Assembly: GCA_039818345.1 (NCBI GenBank)
Contig: JBCBUC010000016.1
Span: 1-64,000 of the forward strand
Source of the DNA: Parvularcula sp039818345
GTDB taxonomy: Bacteria > Pseudomonadota > Alphaproteobacteria > Caulobacterales > Parvularculaceae
Direction of reading: 5' to 3'
Length of the DNA: 64,000 bases
Positions 26,383 through 35,395 of the stretch are shown one piece after another (position 1 is the first letter of the stretch; each line of letters opens with the position of its first letter). The translations under genes were made by a program, and so were the position numbers. The notes below the pieces were generated by a model that was given only the letters and a program-made list of their open reading frames with translations, searched no databases and was not told the origin of the DNA.

Positions 26383-28020
26383 ATGGAACGCTACAGCATT
26401 ACCGACCTTATCACGCTGGCGCTACGCCGTGTGTTTTGGGTGTTCATCCCTTTTGCGACCTTAATGATCATCGGGCTTCTCGTGCTCGATACGATACCGG
26501 CACGCTTTCACTCCAAGGCGGTTTTGATCTTGGAAGACCAGCAGATTTCGCCGGATCTGGTTCCATCGGCGATCAGGGCTTTGGCCGAGGACAGGCTTGC
26601 CACCATTCAAGCCCAGCTGCGGGCCCGCGAGGCGGTGGTGGAGCTGTCGGAGAAGTTCAACCTTATCGACCGCAACAGCGATGAGCCCTTCTCGAAGAAA
26701 GTTAGCGCCGTTCGCGACGACATCACCATCTCCATCCGGCGAGTCGATGGTGGCGCTGGCGGTCGACGGAACGCTGGCGCGATCGCCTTTGAGATCGGCT
26801 TTGTCCATGAAAGCCCCGATGTCGCCTATCGAGTGGCCAACAATCTGGTGACCGAGTTTATCGATGCAAACGTCTCCTCACGGCTTGAAGCGGCTGAGGG
26901 AACGGCGGCCTTTTTGCGCTCCGAGGAACAAGACCTTCGGCGCCAAATTGCAACCGTGCAAAACCAAATTGCCGACGTTCGGAACAGCAATCCGGGTGTG
27001 AGCCCTGATGATCTGTCGCTTAACCGCGATATTGTTGATCGTTTATCCGCCGATATCACGCGCGCCGAGGAGCGCCTGCAAGCGACCGAGCAAGAGCTTA
27101 GTCTGTTGCGCCTCCAGAAGCCTCTCCTGATCGAAGGCTCAGGCACGGAAGATCTCGAACTGCAAGAGCTTCGGGTGAAACGAAGCGAATTGGCGGCACT
27201 GAAACGGCAATACACAGACACGTATCCCGATGTTGTTGCGCTCACCGATGAGGTCCTCGAGCTGGAGGCACGGCTTGATCCAGAGAGTTTCTTGCGCCGT
27301 GCTGGCCCAGTAACCGCTGCGACCCAAACGGAACTTGCTGACCCTGAAAACGGCCTCAACGCCCGCGAAATCGGCGCGTTGGAGCAACGACTGGCGATGA
27401 TCGCCGATCTCACGGCCACCGCCAACAACCCAACAAGCGGCAAAAGCCTGGCCAGGGTGTCCTATGAGGCCAACGAGCAAGTGTTGCTCCAGCGAAGCGC
27501 CGCCATCGAAGGTCGCCTTGATATATTACGAGAACAGCTCACTGGCGCGGAGGAGCGCCTAGAGCGCACACCAGCGATCGCCGCCGAGGTGCAGAGCCTC
27601 GACGCAGAAGAAGAGCGTTTGCAACTCTTGCTGAGTCGCACCCAAGAAAAGCGCGCCATTGCCGAGCGCTCAGAAAGCCTTGAGTCCCAACAAAAAGCGG
27701 AACGTGTCGTGGTGCTCGAAGCACCCATTCGGCCGGACGTCCCCACCAGCCCCGATAAGCCCAAATTGATGATGGCTTTGGTTGGTTTTGCAGGAGGTTT
27801 GGCGGCAGTCCTCGGGCTTGGCCCGATCTTCCTCTTCCCGAAGGTCGAGACAGAGCGGCAGCTCTCCCACGCCATTCCCCACGCCCCAACGATCGATATC
27901 CCAGAAGTCGCGGACGACGACACATTGGCTTTCCGTCGGAATATATTCATTATTCTGGCAGGGATTTCAGCGATACTCGGCGCTGTGGCACTCCTCGTCG
28001 CGGTCAAAGTTATACTATGA
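26383..28020 (+). CDS. Wzz/GumC-type polysaccharide chain-length regulator
   Basis: The 545-residue protein has an N-terminal membrane helix (VFWVFIPFATLMIIGLLV), a long periplasmic region that is largely coiled coil (about residues 150-450, many E/R/Q heptads), a Pro-rich stretch (PDVPTSPDKP) and a membrane helix near 465-485, as in polysaccharide co-polymerases. An additional helix lies at the C-terminus (FIILAGISAILGAVALLV). It has no fused kinase domain; that role is probably taken by the ATPase gene 61 bp downstream. No flippase, polymerase or glycosyltransferase gene is nearby. Confidence 0.75.
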   Translation: MERYSITDLITLALRRVFWVFIPFATLMIIGLLVLDTIPARFHSKAVLILEDQQISPDLVPSAIRALAEDRLATIQAQLRAREAVVELSEKFNLIDRNSDEPFSKKVSAVRDDITISIRRVDGGAGGRRNAGAIAFEIGFVHESPDVAYRVANNLVTEFIDANVSSRLEAAEGTAAFLRSEEQDLRRQIATVQNQIADVRNSNPGVSPDDLSLNRDIVDRLSADITRAEERLQATEQELSLLRLQKPLLIEGSGTEDLELQELRVKRSELAALKRQYTDTYPDVVALTDEVLELEARLDPESFLRRAGPVTAATQTELADPENGLNAREIGALEQRLAMIADLTATANNPTSGKSLARVSYEANEQVLLQRSAAIEGRLDILREQLTGAEERLERTPAIAAEVQSLDAEEERLQLLLSRTQEKRAIAERSESLESQQKAERVVVLEAPIRPDVPTSPDKPKLMMALVGFAGGLAAVLGLGPIFLFPKVETERQLSHAIPHAPTIDIPEVADDDTLAFRRNIFIILAGISAILGAVALLVAVKVIL

Positions 28021-28081
28021 CAGGCCTTGGTGTTAGGATGTTACTGTTATCGACCACAGGGGAAGCAAAGGCCCCAAGGAC

Positions 28082-28921
28082 ATGAACCAGGACGACGTAT
28101 TCACCAATCCGCTTGAGCGGGCCTTGAGAAAGGCACGCCAGCCTGAGGTGGTCGAGCCGATCAATGCGCCTCCGCCACGCTTTGAGATCAGCCAAGAAGG
28201 GCTTGAGAGCCGTCGCCCCTTGGATATTGCCGCCCTACCGAGCAGCGACGCTGATTTTGATCGTTTTGAAGCGCGCTTTGGCATCACCCCTGGGACGCCG
28301 AGCCCTTTTAACAGCGCGATCCGTATTGTTCGGACACGGCTTTTGCAATCCCTCAAAGAGGTGAGCGGCCAAGTGGTTGGCATCACCTCGCCGCGATCCC
28401 GGAGCGGAAAAACGGTGGCGTCGATCCACATCGCCCGCGCTTGTGCGAGGCGCCCTGAGCAAACCGTCGTGCTCGCTGACTTCAACCTGCAACGTCCCCT
28501 GTTGTCAGGTTACCTTGGCGCCCACGAATTCCGCTCCGGCATGGGATACTTCCGCGGCGAAGGACCCGTGGATCGCTATCTGACCAAGGCCAATCACGGC
28601 AATCTTCTTCTTTTTCTTGTCGACAGGTCGACCGGTCAGAGTGCTGAGCTTCTATCCTCGGCACGCGTTGGCGATGCACTCAACACCTTCCGCAGCATTG
28701 CGAAAGACACGGTCATCATCCTCAATCTTCCCTCTATTCTGGGGTCGGATGATGTGATGACGATCCTGCCTCTTCTCGATGGCGTGGTGTTGATCACCGC
28801 GGCGGGCGCGGCGACCTTCTCTGAGGTTGAAGAAGCATCGAGCCTTATTCCGAAGGAGAAACTGATGTTCTCCATCCTCAACAAATCGAGGGGATCATTG
28901 ATCCCTGGCCTCGGCTCTTAA
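28082..28921 (+). CDS. BY-kinase-like/ParA-type ATPase partner of the chain-length regulator
   Basis: The 279-residue protein has a P-loop variant (TSPRSRSGKTVAS near residue 103) and a Walker A'-like VVLADFNLQRP, the order used by CpsD/CapB bacterial tyrosine kinases. The Asp of Walker A' is kept. The C-terminus lacks the tyrosine cluster that BY-kinases autophosphorylate, so it may regulate by ATP binding only. Pairing with the Wzz-like gene supports a role in exopolysaccharide export. Confidence 0.7.
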   Translation: MNQDDVFTNPLERALRKARQPEVVEPINAPPPRFEISQEGLESRRPLDIAALPSSDADFDRFEARFGITPGTPSPFNSAIRIVRTRLLQSLKEVSGQVVGITSPRSRSGKTVASIHIARACARRPEQTVVLADFNLQRPLLSGYLGAHEFRSGMGYFRGEGPVDRYLTKANHGNLLLFLVDRSTGQSAELLSSARVGDALNTFRSIAKDTVIILNLPSILGSDDVMTILPLLDGVVLITAAGAATFSEVEEASSLIPKEKLMFSILNKSRGSLIPGLGS

Positions 28922-28929
28922 AATTAGCC

Positions 28930-29409
28930 TTACGCTTGACCCATTGGCTGCTGCGCCGCTGCGCCGCGCTGTTGCTGGTACATGCCAACAAAGTCGAGCG
29001 GCTCAAGCATCAGGGCCGTGAAGCCACCGTCGCGAGTCGCCGTTGCGATGATCTGCCGAATAAATGGAAAGAGCGTATGCGGTGCTTCGATCAGAAGCGC
29101 AGGCTCTAGTTGCTCCTGCGGTACGTTCTGGATAATGAACAGGCCTGCGTAATTGGCTTCAACCACATAGATGGTTTGATCGTCCCGCCTGGCCGTTGCG
29201 TTGCAGCTGAGCTCGACTTCAAAACGGTCCTGACCAAGGCTGCGGGCATTGATATCGACGCCCACTTCCATTTTGGGCTGCTCTTGGTTCGTGCCCAGGG
29301 ACATGGGTGCGGCCGGGCTCTCAAAGGACAGATCCTTGAGATACTGATGAACCAACCTCATCGAGGGGACAGGTTGCTGGTTCGCCTGGTCGGTTGGGGT
29401 TTCTGACAT
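28930..29409 (-). CDS. secB: Protein-export chaperone SecB
   Basis: The 159-residue protein matches SecB along its length: QYLKDLSFESPAAP near the start, a VELSCNATARR strand, and the segment LLIEAPHTLFPFIRQIIATATRDGGF followed by LEPLDFVGMY, quoted here in part, which forms the SecA-contacting surface and the peptide groove. It keeps preproteins unfolded for SecA. The location next to fxsA and a Tim44-like gene is usual in alphaproteobacteria. It converges with the kinase-like gene (8-bp gap). Confidence 0.96.
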   Translation of the reverse strand: MSETPTDQANQQPVPSMRLVHQYLKDLSFESPAAPMSLGTNQEQPKMEVGVDINARSLGQDRFEVELSCNATARRDDQTIYVVEANYAGLFIIQNVPQEQLEPALLIEAPHTLFPFIRQIIATATRDGGFTALMLEPLDFVGMYQQQRGAAAQQPMGQA

Positions 29410-29484
29410 CGGAAGCTCCGGCGCGTGTGATTGGAAGCGGCGCAGCTAACAGCAGGGCCGATGCCCCGCAACCCGCGCATTGGC

Positions 29485-29877
29485 TCAGCGTTTGATGATG
29501 ACGATATTGCCGCGCTGATGCGCCTCCTGCAGGCGACGCAACACCGCACGGGCCAGGGCATAACGAATCGGCGGCACGAGCAGCGCAAAGCCAACCGCAT
29601 CGGTGATGAACCCTGGCGTCATCAACAAGGGTGCCGCGACGAGCAAGCTTGCTCCATCAATGACAGCAGCAACGGGAGGACGGTTTTCTGAGAGATCTCC
29701 GCGCAACTCCTGCATCGCCGTTAAACCCTGCCGTTTGATGAGATAGCCGCCAAGCAGCGCGGTCGAGACCGTTAAAAGAATAACCGGGATCACCCCGATG
29801 ATGACGGCGCCTTGAAGAAGAAGAGCAATCTCAACGATCGGCATGGCCAGAAGGAGAAGCAGCAGGAAGGCAATCAT
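29485..29877 (-). CDS. fxsA: FxsA family membrane protein
   Basis: The 130-residue protein begins with the hydrophobic MIAFLLLLLLAMPIVEIALL typical of FxsA, then KRQGL and RPPVAAVIDGASLLVAAPLL and a second helix pair, ending in a basic tail. In E. coli FxsA blocks F exclusion of phage T7; the chromosomal role is unknown. The start is the ATG at 29877, chosen by family alignment over the upstream in-frame start at 29934. Confidence 0.88.
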   Translation of the reverse strand: MIAFLLLLLLAMPIVEIALLLQGAVIIGVIPVILLTVSTALLGGYLIKRQGLTAMQELRGDLSENRPPVAAVIDGASLLVAAPLLMTPGFITDAVGFALLVPPIRYALARAVLRRLQEAHQRGNIVIIKR

Positions 29878-29984
29878 AAAAGGTTCCAAGGATGAAGGTG
29901 GCGAAGCCAGAAATAGGTTATATGTGTCTTTCATGGCTTCAGGTAAGAAGCCGCTTGCCCGTTGTTACGCCACGTTTGGACTCC

Positions 29985-30629
29985 ATGGACCTGACGATCC
30001 TGATATTCGCCGCGCTTGCGCTGTTTTTAAGCTACCGCCTCTTCTCCGTTCTCGGCACCAAAGGGGGGCATGAGCCTGAAGAGCATGAGCGCCCCGTGCT
30101 GCGCCCGGTGGGCAACAATGCAAACGAGGCTGATGCGGCCCCCGCCCAGCAAGAACAAGAGGCAGCGCGACCCACGCTTCCTGAATGGGCGCAAACCATT
30201 GCTGACAGCTATCCAGCCTTTGAGCCCAAGAGCTTTCTTGAGGGCGCTGGACAGGCCTATGAGATGATTGTCGAGGCCTATCAGGCAGGTGACCTGTCAC
30301 CCGTGAAGGGCTTTGTCGCAGGCGACGTTCTTCAATCCTTCCAAGGCGCGATCGATGCGCGCGGCGCCGCTGGCCATGAAGTGATCTTCACCCTGGTCGG
30401 TATCGACAAACCCGAAGCGGTGACCAGCGAGCTGGTCGGTGATGATCTCCGCGTCGAGGTCAAATTCCGGGCGGAACAGGTCCGCTTTGTCAAAGACCGC
30501 GATGATCGTGTCGTCGAGGGATCGGAAGACACCGTGATGCAAGTGGTCGATTGCTGGGTGTTCTCCCGACCGATCAAATCTCGCGACCCCAATTGGACGT
30601 TGGTCGCAACACAAGGTTCTGGCGCCTAA
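29985..30629 (+). CDS. Tim44/TimA domain-containing protein
   Basis: The 214-residue protein has one N-terminal membrane helix (TILIFAALALFLSYRLFSVLG), a low-complexity linker rich in Ala/Glu, and a Tim44-like C-terminal domain (SFLEGAGQAYEMIVEAYQAGD, then SRDPNWTLVATQ). Alphaproteobacterial homologues of mitochondrial Tim44 sit next to secB/fxsA and mltA as here; a lipid-binding or assembly role is presumed. I start at the ATG at 29985, which gives the family N-terminus; the longer frame begins antisense to fxsA. Confidence 0.88.
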   Translation: MDLTILIFAALALFLSYRLFSVLGTKGGHEPEEHERPVLRPVGNNANEADAAPAQQEQEAARPTLPEWAQTIADSYPAFEPKSFLEGAGQAYEMIVEAYQAGDLSPVKGFVAGDVLQSFQGAIDARGAAGHEVIFTLVGIDKPEAVTSELVGDDLRVEVKFRAEQVRFVKDRDDRVVEGSEDTVMQVVDCWVFSRPIKSRDPNWTLVATQGSGA

Positions 30630-30651
30630 CCGAGTCTGCTAAGAGCGGCTC

Positions 30652-31785
30652 ATGCGCCGCTTTTTTCCCCAGCTTCTAACTCTCGTGCTGTTGTTGTCAT
30701 GCGCGGAACGATCGCTTGAGCCTCCTCCTCTTGCACCTGTGGCCTTTGAGGATGTTCCAGGCTTTGACACAGCACCCCTTCTTCCGGCGGTCAGGAGTTT
30801 TGAGGTCACGTGCCCCAACCTCCTCCGAAGGGGGACGAGTTCTCGGCTTCAAGGCCTTGATTGGACCATGGCGTGTGCCGATGCCCCGTCGGTGCAAACA
30901 GAGGCGGATGCCCGCGCCTTTTTCCGCCGGCATTTTGAGGCTGTCGCAATTGACGGCGGCGAAGGTCTTGTCACCGGTTACTACGAACCAGTCTTTGAGG
31001 GCTCTGCTCAGCCCACAGATGTTTTCTCCGCCCCTGTTCTGACCACGCCCACGGATCTTGTCGCGGTTGATCTTGGCGCCTTTAGGCCCGAGCTGCGCGG
31101 CAAGCGTATTGCTGGCCAAGTGAAGGATGGTCGCCTCGTTCCTTATGCGGATCGAGAGGCGATCGAGGCTAATCCACCACCGACCGCCGATGTGCTCGGC
31201 TATATGCGCCCAGACGACCTCTTTTTCTTGCAGATTCAAGGATCAGGTGTCCTGCAACTGCCCGAAAAAGCACGGCGGATCGGTTATGCTTCCCAGAACG
31301 GCCACATTTATGTGGCGATCGGCAAGACGCTGATCGATGAGGGGGCTCTCTTGCGCGAAAACGTAACGATGCAGAGCATTCGGGCTTGGCTCGATGACGC
31401 CTCCCCTTCGGAGGCAGCGCGGGTTCGCGCGACCAATCCGTCCTATGTCTTTTTCCAAGACCGCGGTGATGCGGCGGGACCGGAAGGTCCGGTGGGCAGT
31501 GCCGGTGTGCCGCTTTCGGCGCGGGTGAGCGTTGCTGTTGACCGCACCATTGTCCCCTTGGGTGCGCCCGTTTGGGTGGCAGGCACGGATGATGCTTTCA
31601 CCTTTGAAGGGATGACCATTGCCCAAGACACAGGAGGTGCGATCAAAGGAGCGGGCCGCGTCGACCTTTTTATTGGACGCGGTGATGCGGCCGGCGATGT
31701 CGCTGGGCGCCTTAAGCTTCCTGCACGGATTATCGTGATGGTACCGCGCGCGCACGACATGACGCTGGCGGAGGGGAGAGGATGA
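30652..31785 (+). CDS. mltA: Membrane-bound lytic murein transglycosylase A
   Basis: The 377-residue protein has a lipoprotein signal peptide (LLLSC, lipid-anchored Cys), the MltA domain (GLVTGYYEPVFEGS and YMRPDDLFFLQIQGSG) and the C-terminal 3D domain with the catalytic Asp region (IAQDTGGAIKGAGRVDLFIG, where three Asp residues cluster). It cleaves peptidoglycan with formation of anhydromuropeptides at the outer membrane. It overlaps smr by 4 bp, an arrangement conserved in the class. Confidence 0.94.
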   Translation: MRRFFPQLLTLVLLLSCAERSLEPPPLAPVAFEDVPGFDTAPLLPAVRSFEVTCPNLLRRGTSSRLQGLDWTMACADAPSVQTEADARAFFRRHFEAVAIDGGEGLVTGYYEPVFEGSAQPTDVFSAPVLTTPTDLVAVDLGAFRPELRGKRIAGQVKDGRLVPYADREAIEANPPPTADVLGYMRPDDLFFLQIQGSGVLQLPEKARRIGYASQNGHIYVAIGKTLIDEGALLRENVTMQSIRAWLDDASPSEAARVRATNPSYVFFQDRGDAAGPEGPVGSAGVPLSARVSVAVDRTIVPLGAPVWVAGTDDAFTFEGMTIAQDTGGAIKGAGRVDLFIGRGDAAGDVAGRLKLPARIIVMVPRAHDMTLAEGRG

Positions 31786-32381
31786 GCCGAGGGCGCAGGC
31801 AGCTGACAAGCAGTGAGCGGTCCTTGTGGAACACCGTTGCGCGAACAGTCACGCCGATTCAGAGCACCGTCGCGTCCAATTCGGCGCCAACAGGAACCGT
31901 TGTCCCAGAGGTCGTCGCGAAACGCGCCACCAAGGCCGCCAAAGATGCACCCCGGCCGAAAGGAGCAGGCTCTCCGATCAACAGCGGCGACCCCCGGCGC
32001 GCGCAGCTCGTCGGACGCGGCCGGTTGGCCATCGATGCCGTGATCGACCTTCACGGCATGCGCCAAGAAGAAGCCGACCGTGCGACATCCGCTTTTATCG
32101 CCAAAGGCGTGCGGCGCGGCCACCGCGTCCTCCTCGTTATCACCGGCAAGGGCTCCAAAGCGGGCGAGCATGGTGGACGCGGCGTGCTTCGCCAGCGGTT
32201 CTTGCAAAGAATAGAGCTTGGTGCCTACGGTCCCGGTGTCACCTCGGTGAGAGCAGCGCATCAACGGCATGGGGGTCGCGGCGCGTTTTACGTTTTTTTG
32301 AAAGCCCCAAAAAGTTCGGCGGCTCGTCGTGAGCATGTCACAAAAGATTTGCGCGGCGGCCCTATGGCGCGTCGAGACTAA
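31782..32381 (+). CDS. smr: Smr/MutS2 C-terminal domain protein
   Basis: The 199-residue protein has a basic, low-complexity N-terminal half and a C-terminal Smr domain with DLHGMRQEEAD and VITGKGSKAG, then GGRGAFYVFLK. Smr domains nick or bind branched DNA, and in bacteria stand-alone Smr proteins are linked to recombination or ribosome quality control. The ATG overlaps the mltA stop (ATGA). Confidence 0.9.
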   Translation: MSRGRRQLTSSERSLWNTVARTVTPIQSTVASNSAPTGTVVPEVVAKRATKAAKDAPRPKGAGSPINSGDPRRAQLVGRGRLAIDAVIDLHGMRQEEADRATSAFIAKGVRRGHRVLLVITGKGSKAGEHGGRGVLRQRFLQRIELGAYGPGVTSVRAAHQRHGGRGAFYVFLKAPKSSAARREHVTKDLRGGPMARRD

Positions 32382-32393
32382 GAAGGTTGTCAC

Positions 32394-33731
32394 ATGCTGG
32401 GCTTGGAAATCGCCGCGCTGATCGGCTTCACTTTTGCTGCCTACGCGGTGGTCGGTAACGACGCCCTTCAGACACTGGGTACGTTCATCAACTCCAACCG
32501 CCGCTTGCATTGGACCGTTCTGTTCGGATTTGCGGGCGCCGTTCTCGTGCTGACGTTCACCTATGGCTGGGTGATGAACGGAGGGGATCCGTCCTTTGGT
32601 CGCCTCGCTAACGAGGCGAAGTACCCGCCGATCACGATTGAGTGGTACCACACCCTGCCGCCGCTGGTGCTTCTTTTGATCACCCGTCTTGGTATTCCGG
32701 TGTCGACATCGTTCATGGTCCTGACGATTTTCGCGACGGCCAGTGGCCTAGGCTCGATGATCGAAAAGTCGCTGCTCGGCTATGGCGTGGCCTTTGCCGT
32801 TGGCCTTGGGCTGTACCTTTTGATCAGCCAGACGCTAGAAAAATATTTTGAAAAGCACGCGCTCGATTCGCTGATCCCGATTGGTCTTATCGGCACGGTC
32901 GGATCAGCCTTCTTCGCCGCTCAGTATTACGTGTTCGGCACCATTCAGACGATGAACGTCATGTCGATCGGCATTGGGATTTCCATCGCCGTGGAGATCA
33001 TGGCGATTTTTCTGGCCTTCACCCGCAGCCGCGGGCTTTACTGGGTGACGACCCAGTGGGCGACCACTGGTTATCTCTGGTCGATCTGGCTGGTGCAGGA
33101 TTTCGCCAACATCTTCGTCTTTCTGCCGCGCGAGCTCAGCGCCGTGCAGGGCTTTGTGGCGATGTTTATCATCCTAGCGTTTCTTGGCTTCACCTTTGCC
33201 AACGCTGGCGGTCCTGTGCAGCGGATCCTACGCACCAAGACGAATGTGATCGACATCCGCTCGGCGACGATCATCGACTTCACCTACGCCTCGCTCCTTT
33301 TCTTTTTCAAAGAGCTATCGGACATTCCGATGTCGACCACCTGGGTGTTCCTGGGCCTGATCGCTGGCCGGGAGTATGGCTTCGCCCTCACCCGGCAGGC
33401 CGTGCGCCTGGTCGCGGCGGTGATCGACACGGCCGAAGACGTGGCAAAGGCATTCATCGGGATTGTCATCTCGATCGACTTAGCCGTCGGCCTGCCCGTG
33501 CTCGCACGCCGGGTCGCGGGAGAGACGCTGACCCTTGCTGACGTCTTCCCATCAAACGGGTTCTTGATCTTCGTTGCCGCCGCGAACCTCGCGCTCTTAC
33601 CGATCTTCGTCTTCGCCTTCTCCAAGCCCGAAGACGACACCGAGCACCGTCGCCGCAATTTCGCGATTGGCGTTGTCGTGCTGCTGATCACCCTTGTCGG
33701 CCTCAACTTCGCTTTCCCGGTGCTGCAATAG
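32394..33731 (+). CDS. PiT-like inorganic phosphate permease family membrane protein
   Basis: The 445-residue protein has about ten hydrophobic segments. Near the start VVGNDALQTLGTFINS resembles the GANDVANAFGT signature of PiT transporters, and SDIPMSTTWVFLGLIAGREY resembles the second PiT signature (VPVSTTH). The two repeats with these signatures make a distant PiT relationship likely, although His is replaced by Trp after STT. Substrate is not proven. AAGAAGG precedes the ATG; the gene is 12 bp after smr and may be cotranscribed. Confidence 0.65.
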   Translation: MLGLEIAALIGFTFAAYAVVGNDALQTLGTFINSNRRLHWTVLFGFAGAVLVLTFTYGWVMNGGDPSFGRLANEAKYPPITIEWYHTLPPLVLLLITRLGIPVSTSFMVLTIFATASGLGSMIEKSLLGYGVAFAVGLGLYLLISQTLEKYFEKHALDSLIPIGLIGTVGSAFFAAQYYVFGTIQTMNVMSIGIGISIAVEIMAIFLAFTRSRGLYWVTTQWATTGYLWSIWLVQDFANIFVFLPRELSAVQGFVAMFIILAFLGFTFANAGGPVQRILRTKTNVIDIRSATIIDFTYASLLFFFKELSDIPMSTTWVFLGLIAGREYGFALTRQAVRLVAAVIDTAEDVAKAFIGIVISIDLAVGLPVLARRVAGETLTLADVFPSNGFLIFVAAANLALLPIFVFAFSKPEDDTEHRRRNFAIGVVVLLITLVGLNFAFPVLQ

Positions 33732-33843
33732 GCGAACAGCGGCCTGGCGGGTCATTGTCATAAGGCTGTCGGGGATATGTCGTGGCCCCTTCAAGGACGA
33801 ATAGCTTTTCCTCTCACGGTTGATCGATCGTGAGAGGTGCCCG

Positions 33844-34290
33844 ATGTCGGTAATCATGCAGGTGGATGACGCAAAACTGAAACGGTGGCGTGATGAACGC
33901 TGCTGGTCACAGGAGCACTTGGCGGAGACGGCAGGTGTCAGCCTCCGCACCGTTCAGCGGCTGGAGCGCGGAGAAAGCGTTTCCCGTGAGACGGTGATGG
34001 CTCTGGCAGCAGCCTTCGATGTCGGTGTCGAAGCCCTGATGATCGATCCTCTAGAAACGGCCCGCGAGGCTGACGAGAAGAGGAGACGATCAATGAAAGA
34101 ACAGGCGCAGCTGGCGTTTTGGATCCACCTTGCGACCTATATCGGCGTCATCGGTCTGCTGCTGGCGATCGATCGCACTGATGCGCACGCGACCTTTTGG
34201 GTGACCTGGCCGGCCATCGGTTGGGGGGTTGGCGTGTTCGCTCATGGCGCGGCGGTGCTGATCTCAAGCTTTGCCGGCGGTGATCGTTAA
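33844..34290 (+). CDS. XRE-type helix-turn-helix regulator with 2TM domain
   Basis: The 148-residue product begins at the ATG at 33844 after GAGAGGTGCCCG. Residues about 8-60 form an XRE HTH (WSQEHLAETAGVSLRTVQRLERGES). The C-terminal half has two membrane helices (FWIHLATYIGVIGLLLAI and PAIGWGVGVFAHGAAVLI), the 2TM domain. It is therefore a membrane-anchored DNA-binding protein. Its target is unknown. The stop overlaps the convergent pyrC stop by 4 bp. Confidence 0.85.
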   Translation: MSVIMQVDDAKLKRWRDERCWSQEHLAETAGVSLRTVQRLERGESVSRETVMALAAAFDVGVEALMIDPLETAREADEKRRRSMKEQAQLAFWIHLATYIGVIGLLLAIDRTDAHATFWVTWPAIGWGVGVFAHGAAVLISSFAGGDR

Positions 34291-35327
34291 GACACCATCC
34301 GCCAACGGATGGTGTCACCCGCATGGAACGGTACCGTCAGCGTATCGCCCTCGCCGATCGTATCCGGCACAGACGTGTCTTGCCGCTCAAGGGTGACCGT
34401 GCCGTCGTTCAGCGGCAGGCCGTAAAAGGCCGGGCCATGCAAGCTGGCAAAACCTTCGAAGTGCTCGATCGCGCCTTCTTCTTCAAAAACGGTGAGGTAG
34501 CTCTCAAGCGCGAAGGGAGCGTTGAAGATCCCCGCGCAGCCGCAGGCGCTTTCTTTGGCATGGCGCTCATGAGGGGCCGTGTCCGTGCCCAAGAAGAACT
34601 TGGCGCTGCCCGACGTCGCGGCCTGACGCAGGACGAGCCGGTGCTCTTCCCGCTTAGCAATCGGCAAACAATATTGGTGCGGATTGATCCCGCCCTTAAA
34701 GATATCATTTCTGTTGATGTGCAGATGTTGGGGCGTGATCGTGGCCGCGATCAGCGGTCCTGAGGCTTCCACAAAATGAACCGCGTTCATGGTGGTGATA
34801 TGCTCAAAGACGACTTTTAATCCTGGGAAACGTTCAATCAGTCCCGAGAGGATCCGGTCGATGAACACCGCCTCACGATCAAAAATGTCGATCTCCGCGT
34901 CCGTGACTTCACCATGGATGAGGAGCGGCATGCCCGCTTTCTCCATGGCTTCGAGCACGGGATGAATGTTCTCAACCGCGGTCACACCGCTGTCGGAATT
35001 GGTGGTCGCGCCCGCGGGGTAGAGCTTTGCCGCGGTCAAGACGCCCGCCGCGTGCCCCGCCACGACATCGTCAGCATCAATCGTGTCGGTGAGATAGCAC
35101 GTCATTAGCGGCTCAAAATCCGCGTTCTCTGGTGTGAGAGCTGCTTTGATCCGGTCGCGATAGGCCGCCGCCTGCGCGCTCGTGACAACCGGCGGCGCCA
35201 GGTTGGGCATCACAATCGCGCGTCCGAATTGCCGTGCTGTATAATTGATCACCGCCTCCAGCATCGCCCCGTCCCGCTGATGCGTATGCCAGTCATCGGG
35301 GCGGCGGATGGTGATCGTTGACGTCAT
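34287..35327 (-). CDS. pyrC: Dihydroorotase
   Basis: The 346-residue protein is a type II (E. coli-like) dihydroorotase: DWHTHQRDG supplies the first zinc ligands, AKLYPAGATTNSD contains the carboxylated Lys, then LLIHGEV and FEHITT bring further His ligands, and LGTDTAPH the catalytic Asp. It closes carbamoyl-aspartate to dihydroorotate in pyrimidine synthesis. GAAGGACAGCCC is the ribosome-binding site. A 10-bp hairpin sits directly upstream of it, which may control translation or end the upstream transcript. Confidence 0.96.
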   Translation of the reverse strand: MTSTITIRRPDDWHTHQRDGAMLEAVINYTARQFGRAIVMPNLAPPVVTSAQAAAYRDRIKAALTPENADFEPLMTCYLTDTIDADDVVAGHAAGVLTAAKLYPAGATTNSDSGVTAVENIHPVLEAMEKAGMPLLIHGEVTDAEIDIFDREAVFIDRILSGLIERFPGLKVVFEHITTMNAVHFVEASGPLIAATITPQHLHINRNDIFKGGINPHQYCLPIAKREEHRLVLRQAATSGSAKFFLGTDTAPHERHAKESACGCAGIFNAPFALESYLTVFEEEGAIEHFEGFASLHGPAFYGLPLNDGTVTLERQDTSVPDTIGEGDTLTVPFHAGDTIRWRMVS

Positions 35328-35342
35328 GGGCTGTCCTTCGTC

Positions 35343-35375
35343 GCGGTGTTTGATGGGTTAAGCACCAAACACCGC
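35343..35375 (-). promoter_or_regulatory. 10-bp stem-loop in front of the pyrC ribosome-binding site
   Basis: GCGGTGTTTG (35343-35352) and CAAACACCGC (35366-35375) form a perfect 10-bp stem with a 13-nt loop, ending 15 bases upstream of the pyrC ATG. In the mRNA it abuts the GAAGGAC Shine-Dalgarno. No T-run follows on either strand, so a classical terminator is unlikely. Confidence 0.5.
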
Positions 35376-35395
35376 CCGATGGCCAGCGTTGGCCT

